Shown piece by piece: positions 47,130 through 56,040 of a DNA stretch of 64,000 nucleotides (positions are counted from its first letter, which is position 1; each line of letters begins with the position of its first letter). Both the position numbers and the translations under genes were made by a program. This DNA is from UBA7957 sp965222695 (GTDB lineage Bacteria; Pseudomonadota; Gammaproteobacteria; Granulosicoccales; Granulosicoccaceae), in the NCBI GenBank assembly GCA_965222695.1, contig OZ244967.1, forward strand, positions 1,550,001 through 1,614,000, in the 5' to 3' direction. Below the pieces are notes generated by a model that was not told where the DNA came from, ran no database searches, and saw nothing but the letters and a program-made list of their open reading frames with translations.

Positions 47130-47585
47130 GTGGGTTACGGTTTTGTAAACGGCAGACATTCGGAACCTTTTCGAATCTATTTGGTAACGGCCACGACGTA
47201 TAAACGGCGTCGGGTGTTTGAATCACTTCAAAACGCCCGGCTGTTGATTAATACAATGAGGGAAGTTGATAACTCTGCGCACACATTGTGTTTTGTGGTG
47301 ATGCCGGATCATCTGCATTGGTTGATACGATTACAGGATGTGGATTCGCTTTCCCGGGTTGTACAAAAACTCAAGTCTTTGACAAGTAAACGTTTGCATC
47401 AGATTGGCGTTGACGGGCAAGTCTGGCAGCGTGGTTTTCACGATCGCGCGATCAGTGATGAGTCAAGTTTACTGCCGGTTGCGCGGTATATTATTGCTAA
47501 TCCTGTAAGAGCCTGTTTAATATCTCTATACCTACTGCGAATTTGCCGAATTTGGCCGGATTTTCTCCTGACTATCGTTGCGTAG
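47130..47585 (+). CDS. REP-associated tyrosine transposase (RAYT)
   Basis: About 151 residues from GTG 47130; the frame is open to TTG 47085, but those codons come from a REP hairpin. Y1/HUH nuclease: FRIYLVTATTYKRRRVFE, the His-x-His metal site in VVMPDHLHWLI, VWQRGFHDRAI, and the catalytic Tyr in VARYIIANPVRA. The last ~22 residues (CLISLYLL...) come from a MITE inserted after PVRA; the original end was probably GLMESVSG then a stop. RAYTs nick at the REP foot and are thought to spread REPs, so this protein plausibly maintains the REPs of this region. Confidence 0.85.
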   Translation: MGYGFVNGRHSEPFRIYLVTATTYKRRRVFESLQNARLLINTMREVDNSAHTLCFVVMPDHLHWLIRLQDVDSLSRVVQKLKSLTSKRLHQIGVDGQVWQRGFHDRAISDESSLLPVARYIIANPVRACLISLYLLRICRIWPDFLLTIVA

Positions 47586-47668
47586 AATCACTATGCGCCT
47601 CAAATCAGAAGAAAATCTGACTCAAATCGGCACATTCTCGCGACGGCATAGAGATATTAAACAAGCTC
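47509..47668. mobile_element. IS5-type MITE inside the RAYT gene
   Basis: 160 bp with inverted ends GAGCCTGTTTAATATCTC (left) and rc right GAGCTTGTTTAATATCTC, flanked by TAA on both sides (47506-47508 and 47669-47671). Removing it and one TAA restores PVRAGLMESVSG and a stop, the natural C-terminus. TNA duplications and GAGCCTGTT ends suggest the IS1031 group of IS5 (inference). No coding capacity. Confidence 0.78.
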
Positions 47669-47809
47669 TAAGAGCGGGGTTGATGGAATCGGTGAGCGGC
47701 TAAAGTCATTGGGATGCGATTTGGGTCTATTGAGTCTAAGTTTGGGAGGAGCCTGCCGAGGTCACTCGTCCCTAAGTGTTTTTAAACCTGCATGTTTTCC
47801 TCAGCAGGC

Positions 47810-48086
47810 GGGATAATAGTAGTGATCTGTGGGAATTAGTTCTGAGATCTGATTCACAAAATGATAAATGTATGCGGTAACATAGGGTTGTATTATCAAA
47901 CAATTGTAGGAGCTTGCCTTGCAAGCGAATTGTTGAAGGGTCGGTTTGATCGCGAGGGAGCCTCGCTCCTACGGTGGTGGCGGCGGTGATGGTTTGGTTG
48001 CGGATGGGTTTATTGGCAGACCGTAGGAGCCTGCCCTGCAGGCGATGGGGCATTGTGTTTGGGGCTAATCGCGAGGAGCCTCGCTC
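47810..48086. repeat. cluster of four REP palindromes
   Basis: 47906-47928 (GTAGGAGCTTGCC...), 47949-47972 (rc starts GTAGGAGCGAGGCTCC), 48023-48045 (GTAGGAGCCTGCC...), 48068-48090 (rc starts GTAGGAGCGAGGC). They alternate in orientation with 20-50 nt between them. The last overlaps the end of the response-regulator gene and supplies its stop codon. Otherwise there is no gene between the RAYT element and 48087. Confidence 0.85.
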
Positions 48087-49769
48087 CTACGGGCGTTTGG
48101 GGTAGGCGGGCAGGATGCGTTTTAGATCGAATATTAATGCCAGATTGTCCCCTTTATTTTCCACCAGTTGCAGGCCGTGGCGCGTTTTGGTCAGCATTTG
48201 CGGCGCATCCAGAGTGGTGTTTTTGCTGATACTCAACAGGCCGGCGCTGTTGACGAACTCGACACCTTCTATTGCATTGGAAACGGCATTGATGATTTGC
48301 ATCAATTTGCGGGTTAGGAGATAGGATTGTTTATCGCTTGTATGAGTCAATATCATCCCTATAATTCCATGGCCCAGGTAGCCGATTGATTCTTTTTGCT
48401 TGTACACTCGGCTTAATATATCAAGTATGGACTCGAGATACGCCGGATTCTCTGTGATATTGACACGGCCGTGCATGACGCTTTTCGTACCGACTGAAAT
48501 CAATAGCAGGCTAAATTGGTTTTCGGCCTGATGAGCTTGGTTTATGCAATCCTGTAAGCGGTGCAGGAAACGGGATGCGCTGATGGTTCCGGAGCTGTAT
48601 TCAACTTTGTTGATCTCGGGGGACTGGGCGGGTGCCGGTTCATTCAGATTGAATCGCAGAATTGTGCCTGCCTTGCGATTATCTTCGATAAGATCCTGGC
48701 TGGTGTATCTGACCTTTACGAGTTGACGGTCCGAATCAAAAAATTTTGCCTCTACTTCCTGCCCGGCATTGGGTTCGGGGGAGATCTGGGTCAGCACTTC
48801 ATTGATATGATGTCCGATAAATTCATCGCCCTCGGAATAGCCGAGCAGTTGCAGCGCGCGCGAGTTGCTGAAGCGCAGTATACCTTCATCGTCATAAGAC
48901 AATACCGCGCCGTTGAGAGAATCTATAACCACATCCATCTTCAGATAGTTGATCTGCAGTTCTTTACGCTGCCGAACCATACGGCTGATTGCATCGATTC
49001 TGGCTAGCAGCAATTCGCTGGACTCGTTTTTGAACATGCATTCGACCGCACCTGCCCGCAAGCTGCGTTTTATAATGTGGTCTGAATAGGTACCGGTGAG
49101 AATGGTGCAGGTGACATCCCCTGCCCGGCTGTCACTGATTATTTCACGGCACAGTTCATCCCCGGTGGCATCCTGCAGATAGTAATCGAGTACGGCGATA
49201 TCGAAGGTCTGTTCCCGGCTTGCCTGAATCGCTTGCGAGTAACTGCCGACCACCGTGACCTCGTAACCCTGTAGCTTGAGTAAATCCCGCAGGGCATAGC
49301 GAATACTGGGAGAATCATCGACCACCAGGATGCTGATATCCTGGTTTGAAAATTTGGTCTGAAAGGCGTCGGTGTCGGCATCGAACTCGTGATCCAGCTG
49401 TTTTGTCAGAAGATCGGTGACGGTTCGGTATTCTTTCCATCGGATCAAGACCGTGTGGTTTCTTCCCGCCACCCAGGCCCTGGCATCGGCTCGCATATCC
49501 TGAGACAGAACTATAACAGGCAGATCATGAAAATCCGGCGATTCGAGCAACTGCAGGAACGCTTCTGATTCCCGGTCTCTGACACCGGGCCAACCGATCA
49601 ATACGCAACGATACTCACTGTCAAACACCTCAAACTGTCTTTTCAGGGCGTTCAGCGCTTTGCCAAAAGTGGTGAATCCATCGGTGTCATAACCGTTTGA
49701 GTCGGTATAGTTTTTCAGCACATACCGCATTGTGGCCGAGGGTTCGACCAGCATGATTCTGGAATTCAT
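48087..49769 (-). CDS. tandem-receiver response regulator with PAS and degenerate GGDEF-like domain
   Basis: 560 residues. REC1 (about 1-125) lacks the phosphoacceptor Asp (CVLIGWPG where DxxLxDxxMP is expected). REC2 (about 145-265) is canonical: ILVVDDSPSIR, IAVLDYYLQDATG, TILTGT, and K in CMFKNE. A PAS domain follows (VVIDSLNGAVLSYDDEGILRF, in two parts). The C-terminal ~180 residues have the GGDEF-domain outline (ASRFLHRLQDCINQA...SLLLISVG, ...IGYLGHGIIGMIL) but no GGDEF motif, so diguanylate cyclase activity is not expected. The TAG stop comes from a REP. Confidence 0.82.
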   Translation of the reverse strand: MNSRIMLVEPSATMRYVLKNYTDSNGYDTDGFTTFGKALNALKRQFEVFDSEYRCVLIGWPGVRDRESEAFLQLLESPDFHDLPVIVLSQDMRADARAWVAGRNHTVLIRWKEYRTVTDLLTKQLDHEFDADTDAFQTKFSNQDISILVVDDSPSIRYALRDLLKLQGYEVTVVGSYSQAIQASREQTFDIAVLDYYLQDATGDELCREIISDSRAGDVTCTILTGTYSDHIIKRSLRAGAVECMFKNESSELLLARIDAISRMVRQRKELQINYLKMDVVIDSLNGAVLSYDDEGILRFSNSRALQLLGYSEGDEFIGHHINEVLTQISPEPNAGQEVEAKFFDSDRQLVKVRYTSQDLIEDNRKAGTILRFNLNEPAPAQSPEINKVEYSSGTISASRFLHRLQDCINQAHQAENQFSLLLISVGTKSVMHGRVNITENPAYLESILDILSRVYKQKESIGYLGHGIIGMILTHTSDKQSYLLTRKLMQIINAVSNAIEGVEFVNSAGLLSISKNTTLDAPQMLTKTRHGLQLVENKGDNLALIFDLKRILPAYPKRP

Positions 49770-49970
49770 CTTCGCTGCTGTTCCTATTGGCTTTTGTTTT
49801 TGCTATGCCACTTCAAGCAAAGCCGATGCCTTATTGCTTTTCGGCGGTAGAAGTCTTATGAGTCCGGCAATTCTACAGCAAGCTCCGTCGTTTCGCCGAC
49901 TTTCCATTTATCCAGCCTGTAAAATTTATCCGAATCAGAAATTTACAGGTTGCCAAACGGTGACTGCGGG

Positions 49971-51242
49971 CTATACCAGGCCGTGAAAGGGTTGAACCTC
50001 GACACTGTCTCCGGGTTCGACTTTGTCGCTCCCCGGTTTTATGACAATGATGCAGTTAGCGCTGCACATGGAGCTGAGCCGGCCGGCACCCTGCTTGCCC
50101 GTCGATTTGACAACCGTTACGCCGTTTTCATCGCGATAGAGAATGCCCCGTTGGTATTCGGTTCGACCGGATGACTTGCGAAGTTCGGACGTACAACGCA
50201 CCCGGTAGCGTAGCGGCTGAGTATTCTCGCAACCCATCAATCGTTTCAATGCGGGCTGAACGAATTCGTAGAAAGTGACCATGACGGCAACCGGGTTGCC
50301 GGGAAGTCCAAAGAAAATGGCGTCGCCGATTTTACCGCAGGCCAGTGGCCGTCCCGGGCGCATCGCCAGCTTCCAAAACGCAATATCACCGATTTCATGC
50401 AGCACCTCAGAAACAAAATCGGCATCTCCGACCGATACGCCGCCGGATGTTAGTACAACGTCCGCTATTTCGGAGGCGCGTTCGAATGTTTCCCGAATCA
50501 ATTCCGGTCTGTCCGGCACAACGCCCAGATCCAGCAATTCCACATCCAGGCGCTTGAGCATCCCATACAAAGAGTATCGGTTGCTGTCAAAGATTTCACC
50601 TTTGCCCAGCTCCTGGTTTTCACTTTCATTCAGCGCCCGTAATTCATCGCCGGTAGAAAAAAATGCCACTCGCAAACGCCGGACCACCGGCCCTTTTGCG
50701 ACACCCAGCGAAGCCATCATGCCGATATGTGCCGGCGTAATGAGTTCTCCGCGGTTAAGTATGATTTCCCCTCGTTTGACATCCTCTCCCGCATGACGCA
50801 CGTTTTTCCCCACATGCGTTTCACCGTCGATAGTGAGGCGGTCTTCTTCTACCTGAACGTGCTCCTGTATCACCACCGTGTCTGTCCCTTCAGGCATGGC
50901 GGCACCCGTCATAATACGCACTGCCTGACCGGGATTAACCGCTGAGTCGAAAGGCCGGCCGGCCCAGGCCACACCGATGATTTTGAGTTCTCTCTCGCCC
51001 GATTGGGGAATATCGCTCCCGTTTACCGCGTACCCGTCCATCGCGGAATTGGTGTGGGAGGGAACATCTATCGGCGACGGGATATCGCTGGCCAACACAC
51101 GGCCCAGGCACTCGCGAATCGGTAACATTTCGTAGTCATTAACAGGCGAGAGCAATTCTTCAATTCTCTCCAAAGCCTGGTCGACGGGCAACAGAGTCGG
51201 TTCTTGCTCATCCGCGCAGGAAGCCTGTTTTTCTATGGCCAT
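49971..51242 (-). CDS. moeA: molybdopterin molybdenumtransferase
   Basis: A 423-residue MoeA. SAMDGYAVNG (substrate loop), GAAMPEGTDTVVIQEH, FFSTGDELRAL, DVVLTSGGVSVGDADFV, and MRPGRPLACG/FFGLPGNPVAVMVTF all match the family in order. It inserts molybdate into adenylylated molybdopterin. The length is normal. No moaB/mogA partner is nearby; the gene appears monocistronic. The 200-nt gap before it (49770-49970) holds nothing I recognise. Confidence 0.96.
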   Translation of the reverse strand: MAIEKQASCADEQEPTLLPVDQALERIEELLSPVNDYEMLPIRECLGRVLASDIPSPIDVPSHTNSAMDGYAVNGSDIPQSGERELKIIGVAWAGRPFDSAVNPGQAVRIMTGAAMPEGTDTVVIQEHVQVEEDRLTIDGETHVGKNVRHAGEDVKRGEIILNRGELITPAHIGMMASLGVAKGPVVRRLRVAFFSTGDELRALNESENQELGKGEIFDSNRYSLYGMLKRLDVELLDLGVVPDRPELIRETFERASEIADVVLTSGGVSVGDADFVSEVLHEIGDIAFWKLAMRPGRPLACGKIGDAIFFGLPGNPVAVMVTFYEFVQPALKRLMGCENTQPLRYRVRCTSELRKSSGRTEYQRGILYRDENGVTVVKSTGKQGAGRLSSMCSANCIIVIKPGSDKVEPGDSVEVQPFHGLV

Positions 51243-51311
51243 TTTTTTCGTTCCTCTGTGGGTTTACAAAGAGCCACAATTTAGGGCCCGGTGGTTATAA
51301 AAACCATGATA

Positions 51312-51582
51312 CTAGGGCTTGTCATCAATTACACAATATATCCTGCTGAAGCCCATTTACCGTTCAGCAAGGCATGGTGAGCGCGGTGTAGTGACGCTAC
51401 ATAAGCGAGCCATAACGCCGCTGGACGGGAAATGGGCTTCAGCCCTAGGGGTTATGACTGAAAATCCGCCAGTCCACGTTGCTCGTCGCTCATTTGGACT
51501 GACCAAACCACACTCCTTGCGCCTTGCCTGGCAAATTTTCAGTCATAACAGGATGTATTGTGTAATTGATGACAAGCCCTAG
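51312..51582. mobile_element. TA-flanked cloverleaf MITE
   Basis: A 265-bp noncoding element (51315-51579) between TA dinucleotides in a CTAG context. Outer stem: 51312-51345 pairs with 51549-51582, 34 bp with one mismatch (end string GGGCTTGTCATCAATTAC). Inside are two separate hairpins: 51345-51363 with 51425-51443 (GCTGAAGCCCATTT...), and 51451-51465 with 51535-51549 (GTTATGACTGAAAAT, perfect). Each has further small stems. TA duplication points to IS630/Tc1-mariner-type transposition. An 87-codon frame across it is an artefact of the repeats. Confidence 0.85.
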
Positions 51583-51647
51583 TCAAAGCGGTTTGTTGTC
51601 TTGTTATTGTTCCGAACCGCCCCGTCCATGACCGGGAAATTTAAATC

Positions 51648-51757
51648 GTAGGAGCCTGCCCTGCAGGCGAATGTGTTGTTTTATCGCGAGGGAGCCTCGC
51701 TCCTACGGGCTGGGTGGGCGAATGTGTTGTTTTATCGCGAGAGGGCCTCGCTCCTAC
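51648..51757. repeat. three REP palindromes, partly tandem
   Basis: 51648-51670 (GTAGGAGCCTGCCC...), 51683-51706 and 51734-51757 (rc starts GTAGGAGCGAGG). The last two lie in a ~50-bp direct repeat that includes GAATGTGTTGTTTTATCGCG. The final REP overlaps the gshA end and provides its TAG. Confidence 0.85.
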
Positions 51758-53379
51758 GGGCGGGTGTGTTTGAGCTGGGTTAATTCGGGCGCATCCAGCT
51801 GGGCGAAATAATCCGCCAAATAATCGTCGATATCTTCTTGCTGGGATTGCTCCATCTGCATTTGTTTTTCAACGGACTTTTGCGCATCGGCGGTAAATTT
51901 CTGCCGCACATGCTCTTCCACCGGGGTCTTGTTAAAATGGCGCTGATGTTCTTTTGATTTTCGGAAGGCAAAGGCGAAAAATGCTTCATCGTTGTCGAGC
52001 ATTTCGTCCAGCATTTGTGCCGAGGGCGTTAAGTCGGGATTAAGGAATTTTTCTCTTTGATTGTATAGGGACTTCTTGTACAAATCCGCGCCGTGTATAT
52101 CATCAAGCAGTTCCGCAAAGGGTTGCATGGCATCGACCAGTTCCAGGCCCAAGTCTTGTAGTTTTATGTATCCGCGTTGGCAGTTTAATAATGAAAGCCC
52201 GGGTTCGCGGCCCCGGTGGGCAACAACATTTAGATTGAAATCGATATTGTCGCGCTCGGTGTCGCTGATAAAGGGGCTGGTGTGGCACAAACAGAACAGC
52301 ATCATGGTTTCGACAAACCGGACCTGTTCTTCGTTTATACCAAGTGGATCGTACGCATTGACATCCAGGGAACGTAACTCGACGTAACGCACTCCTCTGC
52401 GCAGCAGAGCCAGTATAGGCATTTCATCTCCGACCGGAATCTGTTTCGGGCGCACGCTGCTGTAGTATTCATTTTCAATCTGTAAGAGATTGCCGTTCAG
52501 TTGTTGATGGATCCCGTCCTTTTTAACTCCTAACCGGGAGAATTTTTCGTGGGGAGTTGTCAAGGCCTGATAGAGGCAACGGCTGTAACTTTGTACATTG
52601 CAATAATCGACCTTTATACCCGCATCACCTTCTTTTTTATTCTGATAGCCTATATCGCCCATTCTCAGGGAGGTACCGTAGCGTTCGTAGTAAGTTGTCG
52701 CATCGAATATTTCCATATTCGGCGGCGGGGGTCGATCACCCAGAAATGTTTTGCAGACTGCGGGCGAGGCTCCAAAAAGATAGGGGATCAACCAACCGTG
52801 GCGCAGTAAATTGCGCACTAGGTGAAAATACTGGTCGCTGACAAAGGAGACTTTATCCTGGTTGTTGTGGTGAATTTCCTGGTACAGGCGCCAGAAAGAT
52901 TCGGAAAAGGAGAAGTTAAAATGAACGCCCGCGATCACTTGCATGGTTTTACCGTAACGCAAGCCTAAACCGTCGCGGTAGATTTTTTTCATCTGCCCGG
53001 CGTTGGAGTTGCCGTATCGTGCAACCGAAATACTGCCTTCGCCCGATAAAACACAGGGCATGCTGGTCGCCCAAAGAAATTCGTCGTGTTCGAGTTCCGA
53101 ATATATGACTTTTTGGGTGTCGAACAGGAAATTCAGTGTTTCGCGAATATCCTGAAACGGAGGTGTTACAATTTCCAGCAAGGCTTCGGAATAATCTGTA
53201 GTGATGGTCGGATGAGTCAGCGGTGATCCCAGTGCTGCCGGGTGCGGCCTTTGCGAGATAGCGCCGTCTTTCGATACACGCAGGCATTCTTTTTCAATCC
53301 CGATCAGTCGCTCGGCAAGCGTATCAGCTCTTCCGCTTTCACCGATTTCTTTCAAAATATTTATCGCTTGAGAATACAA
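51754..53379 (-). CDS. gshA: glutamate-cysteine ligase
   Basis: A 541-residue proteobacterial GshA. LIGIEKECLRVSKDGAISQR, HPTITTDYSEALLEIVTPP (tight glutamate/ATP region), MPCVLSGEGSISVARYG, RYGKTMQVIAGVHFNFSFSE (two parts), and YVELRSLDVNAYDPLGI are diagnostic. It catalyses the first step of glutathione synthesis. gshB is not in the window. The TAG stop lies in a REP, so the last residues (KHTRP) are probably REP-derived. Monocistronic, minus strand. Confidence 0.96.
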   Translation of the reverse strand: MYSQAINILKEIGESGRADTLAERLIGIEKECLRVSKDGAISQRPHPAALGSPLTHPTITTDYSEALLEIVTPPFQDIRETLNFLFDTQKVIYSELEHDEFLWATSMPCVLSGEGSISVARYGNSNAGQMKKIYRDGLGLRYGKTMQVIAGVHFNFSFSESFWRLYQEIHHNNQDKVSFVSDQYFHLVRNLLRHGWLIPYLFGASPAVCKTFLGDRPPPPNMEIFDATTYYERYGTSLRMGDIGYQNKKEGDAGIKVDYCNVQSYSRCLYQALTTPHEKFSRLGVKKDGIHQQLNGNLLQIENEYYSSVRPKQIPVGDEMPILALLRRGVRYVELRSLDVNAYDPLGINEEQVRFVETMMLFCLCHTSPFISDTERDNIDFNLNVVAHRGREPGLSLLNCQRGYIKLQDLGLELVDAMQPFAELLDDIHGADLYKKSLYNQREKFLNPDLTPSAQMLDEMLDNDEAFFAFAFRKSKEHQRHFNKTPVEEHVRQKFTADAQKSVEKQMQMEQSQQEDIDDYLADYFAQLDAPELTQLKHTRP

Positions 53380-53492
53380 GGCTTTTCCTTACTTGGATTA
53401 ACAGTCAATGTGAGCGGTTAATCGAAAATTCATCAGCCGGCATTATCTATCAGATAGAAACAAAACGCGATCATCCGGCGGGAAAGATTCCC

Positions 53493-54410
53493 TCAGTTTG
53501 CCCCGGAACTTGCCGTAATGGCTGAGCGACTGCGTCTTAGACTTTCAAAAGTGTAAATCAACAGTCCCGCCCATATTAATGCAAAGCCGGCAAGTTGCCC
53601 GGTGGTAAAGGGCTCGTGGTATATAAATCGACCCACTAAAAACTGAATCGTCGGATTAATGTAGAACAAAAATCCAGCCGCCGATAACGCCAATAATCGA
53701 GTGGAAGCGACATACAGCATTAACGGGACGGCGGTTACGGCTCCTCCCGTGAAAAGCAATAGGCTGATCAAGAATCCGCCATGAATAAAACCCCCTCCCT
53801 GCCCGCTCACCGCAAACCAAACCAGATAGGCAAGAGCGAAAGGTGTCAATATCAGTGTTTCGATCAGTAGGCCGGTCAGGCTGTCGGCACTGGCAAACTT
53901 GCGTAAGGCACCGTAAATGGCGAAGGATCCACCGATGATTAACCCTATCCAGGGAGTGACACCGAGAGACACAATCTGGATGAGGACACCCGCGCAGGCC
54001 AGGAAGATCGCGGTCCAATGCAAAAGGCCAAGCTGTTCACGAAACACGATCCAACCCAGAACAATGCTCATCAGCGGAGATAAAAAATAGCCCATGCTGG
54101 CTTGTATCACATAGTCGTGATGTACGGCCCAGATGAACACTCCCCAGTTTATGGCCACCATGACCGCAGATGCCGTGAGTATCAGCCATTGTTTGGCCGG
54201 CCGCCATACCAGGCTTTCAATACTCAACCGTCTTTGAACAGCGAGTACCACGAACGTGAACACCGCGCACCAGATTGTTCGGTGAGCGAGCACTTCCAGG
54301 GTATTGACGCCGTCTAACCATTTCCAGTAAACAGGAAAGGCTCCCCACATAACCATGGCCGCGATACCATAATAATACCCGCGCATCGGTGATTGGTTTT
54401 CAATACGCAT
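53493..54410 (-). CDS. rarD: RarD-type EamA permease
   Basis: About 305 residues from ATG 54410 (MRIENQSPMRGYYYGI); an earlier TTG at 54509 adds an unlikely 33-residue leader. Ten membrane spans. The RarD signature GIAAMVMWGAFPVYWKWLDG lies at the N-terminus, and the second EamA repeat starts near LTGLLIETLILTPFALAYL. The chloramphenicol-sensitivity annotation is historical; the substrate is unknown. Divergent from the hydrolase gene at 54485 with a 74-nt shared promoter region. Confidence 0.88.
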   Translation of the reverse strand: MRIENQSPMRGYYYGIAAMVMWGAFPVYWKWLDGVNTLEVLAHRTIWCAVFTFVVLAVQRRLSIESLVWRPAKQWLILTASAVMVAINWGVFIWAVHHDYVIQASMGYFLSPLMSIVLGWIVFREQLGLLHWTAIFLACAGVLIQIVSLGVTPWIGLIIGGSFAIYGALRKFASADSLTGLLIETLILTPFALAYLVWFAVSGQGGGFIHGGFLISLLLFTGGAVTAVPLMLYVASTRLLALSAAGFLFYINPTIQFLVGRFIYHEPFTTGQLAGFALIWAGLLIYTFESLRRSRSAITASSGAN

Positions 54411-54484
54411 AGGGTTGATGGAATTCCTGCAGGAAGCCTGTGGGTGAGTAAGCGATAGAGCCTCTATTGTAGTAAACTTCGCGT

Positions 54485-55282
54485 ATGAAGGTTGAGCTAA
54501 ATACAACAATTATGGGAAGCGGGCCGGCGCTCGTCATTTTGCACGGTTTGTTCGGGAGCTGGGAAAACTGGAGAGTGCAGGCCAAACAGTTATCCGAGTA
54601 TTTTACGGTCTATGCCATGGATATTCGCAACCACGGCCGTTCTCCCCACGCTGATGAGATTGACTATCCTTTGATGGCCGGCGATGTGTTGCACACATTG
54701 CAAATCCATCAGGTCCGGCAGGCATCCTTGATGGGGCACTCGATGGGCGGCAAAGTTGCCATGAGGGTTGCATTGGATTCGCCGGAAGTTGTTCAAAAAC
54801 TGATTGTGGTTGATATCGCGCCCCGTGAATATGCACCCGGGCATAATGAGATTTTCGACGCTCTTTTTACCTTGAAGATCGACGTTCTACGAAGCCGCTC
54901 TGAGGCCGATGAGTTTATCAAGCCCTGGGTTGATGATGCATCAATCAGGGCATTTTTATTGAAAAATCTCACTCGGACACCAAACGGATTCGAATGGAAA
55001 ATGAATTTGACCGCGCTTAAAAAAAACTATTCCCGGTTGATTGGCGGAATCGACAGCGATAAGCCTTTTCAAGGCCCCGTTTTGTTTATCAAGGGGGCAG
55101 AGTCCGATTACATCCAAAGGGTTGATCAGGAAAAGATCCTTCGCCTGTTTCCTAATGCCACCGCAAAGATCATTGACAGTGCCGGACATTGGCCGCATGC
55201 GGAAAAAAGCCATATATTCAATAAAATCGCCAGTGATTTTTTGCTCAGTGATAGTACTGCAGCGGTGCGAAGTAAGGTGTAA
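54485..55282 (+). CDS. alpha/beta-hydrolase (YbfF-like esterase)
   Basis: A 265-residue alpha/beta hydrolase. Oxyanion region VILHGLFGSWENW, nucleophile elbow GHSMGGKVAM (Ser), an acid residue in the GAESDYI region, and the catalytic His in SAGHWPHAEK. It fits the YbfF/esterase group; the physiological substrate is unknown. 8 nt before cmoA and in the same direction, so possibly one operon with cmoA-cmoB. Confidence 0.88.
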   Translation: MKVELNTTIMGSGPALVILHGLFGSWENWRVQAKQLSEYFTVYAMDIRNHGRSPHADEIDYPLMAGDVLHTLQIHQVRQASLMGHSMGGKVAMRVALDSPEVVQKLIVVDIAPREYAPGHNEIFDALFTLKIDVLRSRSEADEFIKPWVDDASIRAFLLKNLTRTPNGFEWKMNLTALKKNYSRLIGGIDSDKPFQGPVLFIKGAESDYIQRVDQEKILRLFPNATAKIIDSAGHWPHAEKSHIFNKIASDFLLSDSTAAVRSKV

Positions 55283-55290
55283 CTGCCGGG

Positions 55291-56040
55291 ATGTCAACAC
55301 AGAATTTCACAGATCAGCTCTATGCTGATCCGCTTGGCAGAGTGGAGGGTTTTTCTTTCGATGAGAACGTGGTTCGGGTATTTCCGGATATGCTTCGGCG
55401 GTCCATACCGGGTTATAACACCATTATCGCTCAGAGTGGATTGCTGGCCGAATATTATGCGGCAGCTGACAGCCGGCTCTATGATCTGGGCTGTTCGCTC
55501 GGTGTGACAGCGTTCGCGATGCGGGAAAGGCTGGGCATCGGAAATGGTCCGAAGAATGTCCGGATTCTAGCGGTGGACAATAGTCCGGCGATGGTCGGAG
55601 AATGTCGCAGCATCTTACGAAATCATCCTTCCGAAATCCCGATCGACGTCATTTGCAAGAATATTACGGATGTGGTCATTACAGACGCGTCCGTCGTTGC
55701 ATTGAATTTTACCTTGCAGTTTGTGGCGGTTGAACAAAGGCTGGCCCTGATCCGGAATATCTACCGGGGTCTTATGCCCGGTGGCGTTCTGATCCTGTCG
55801 GAGAAAATTCGGTTTTCCGATCATTCGCAGCAAAATCTGCATTCCCGAATGCATGAAGCCTTCAAATTGGCTAATGGCTACAGTGAGTTGGAGATCAGTC
55901 AAAAACGCATGGCACTGGAAAATATCTTGATCAGCGATACATTGCCCGAGCATTTGAATCGCCTGAAAAAAGCCGGATTCAGCAGCAGCGAAGTTTGGTT
56001 TCAATGTTATAATTTTGCATCAATTATTGCCCTTAAATGA
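55291..56040 (+). CDS. cmoA: carboxy-SAM synthase
   Basis: A 249-residue class I methyltransferase-fold protein. YDLGCSLGVTAFAMRERL (motif I), ILAVDNSPAMVGECR, VALNFTLQFV, and GLMPGGVLILSEKIRF match CmoA, which makes carboxy-S-adenosylmethionine from SAM and prephenate for CmoB. Its stop overlaps the cmoB start (ATGA, 56037-56040), the usual cmoAB coupling. Confidence 0.95.
   Translation: MSTQNFTDQLYADPLGRVEGFSFDENVVRVFPDMLRRSIPGYNTIIAQSGLLAEYYAAADSRLYDLGCSLGVTAFAMRERLGIGNGPKNVRILAVDNSPAMVGECRSILRNHPSEIPIDVICKNITDVVITDASVVALNFTLQFVAVEQRLALIRNIYRGLMPGGVLILSEKIRFSDHSQQNLHSRMHEAFKLANGYSELEISQKRMALENILISDTLPEHLNRLKKAGFSSSEVWFQCYNFASIIALK

Larger units (their letters stand above)
46998..47809. 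mobile_element. RAYT element bounded by inverted REP-like arms
   Basis: The RAYT gene is enclosed by two ~58-bp arms in inverted orientation (46998-47055 and 47751-47809), about 90% complementary. Each arm is itself a hairpin (GCCTGCTGAGG...CCTCAGTAGGC with inner AACACTTAGGG). This is the REPtron layout known from Pseudomonas: a RAYT gene between inverted REP sequences. A standard REP lies just inside the left arm (47101-47123), and an IS5-like MITE sits in the gene's 3' end. Confidence 0.8.

Noticed and set aside
47900..48090. CRISPR-like array
   Set aside because: Repeats alternate in orientation, are hairpins, vary in sequence and lack uniform spacers; they are REPs.
51319..51582. 87-codon plus-strand frame across the cloverleaf element
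   Set aside because: It exists only because the repeat arms lack stops; its ends are the MITE ends and it has no ribosome site.
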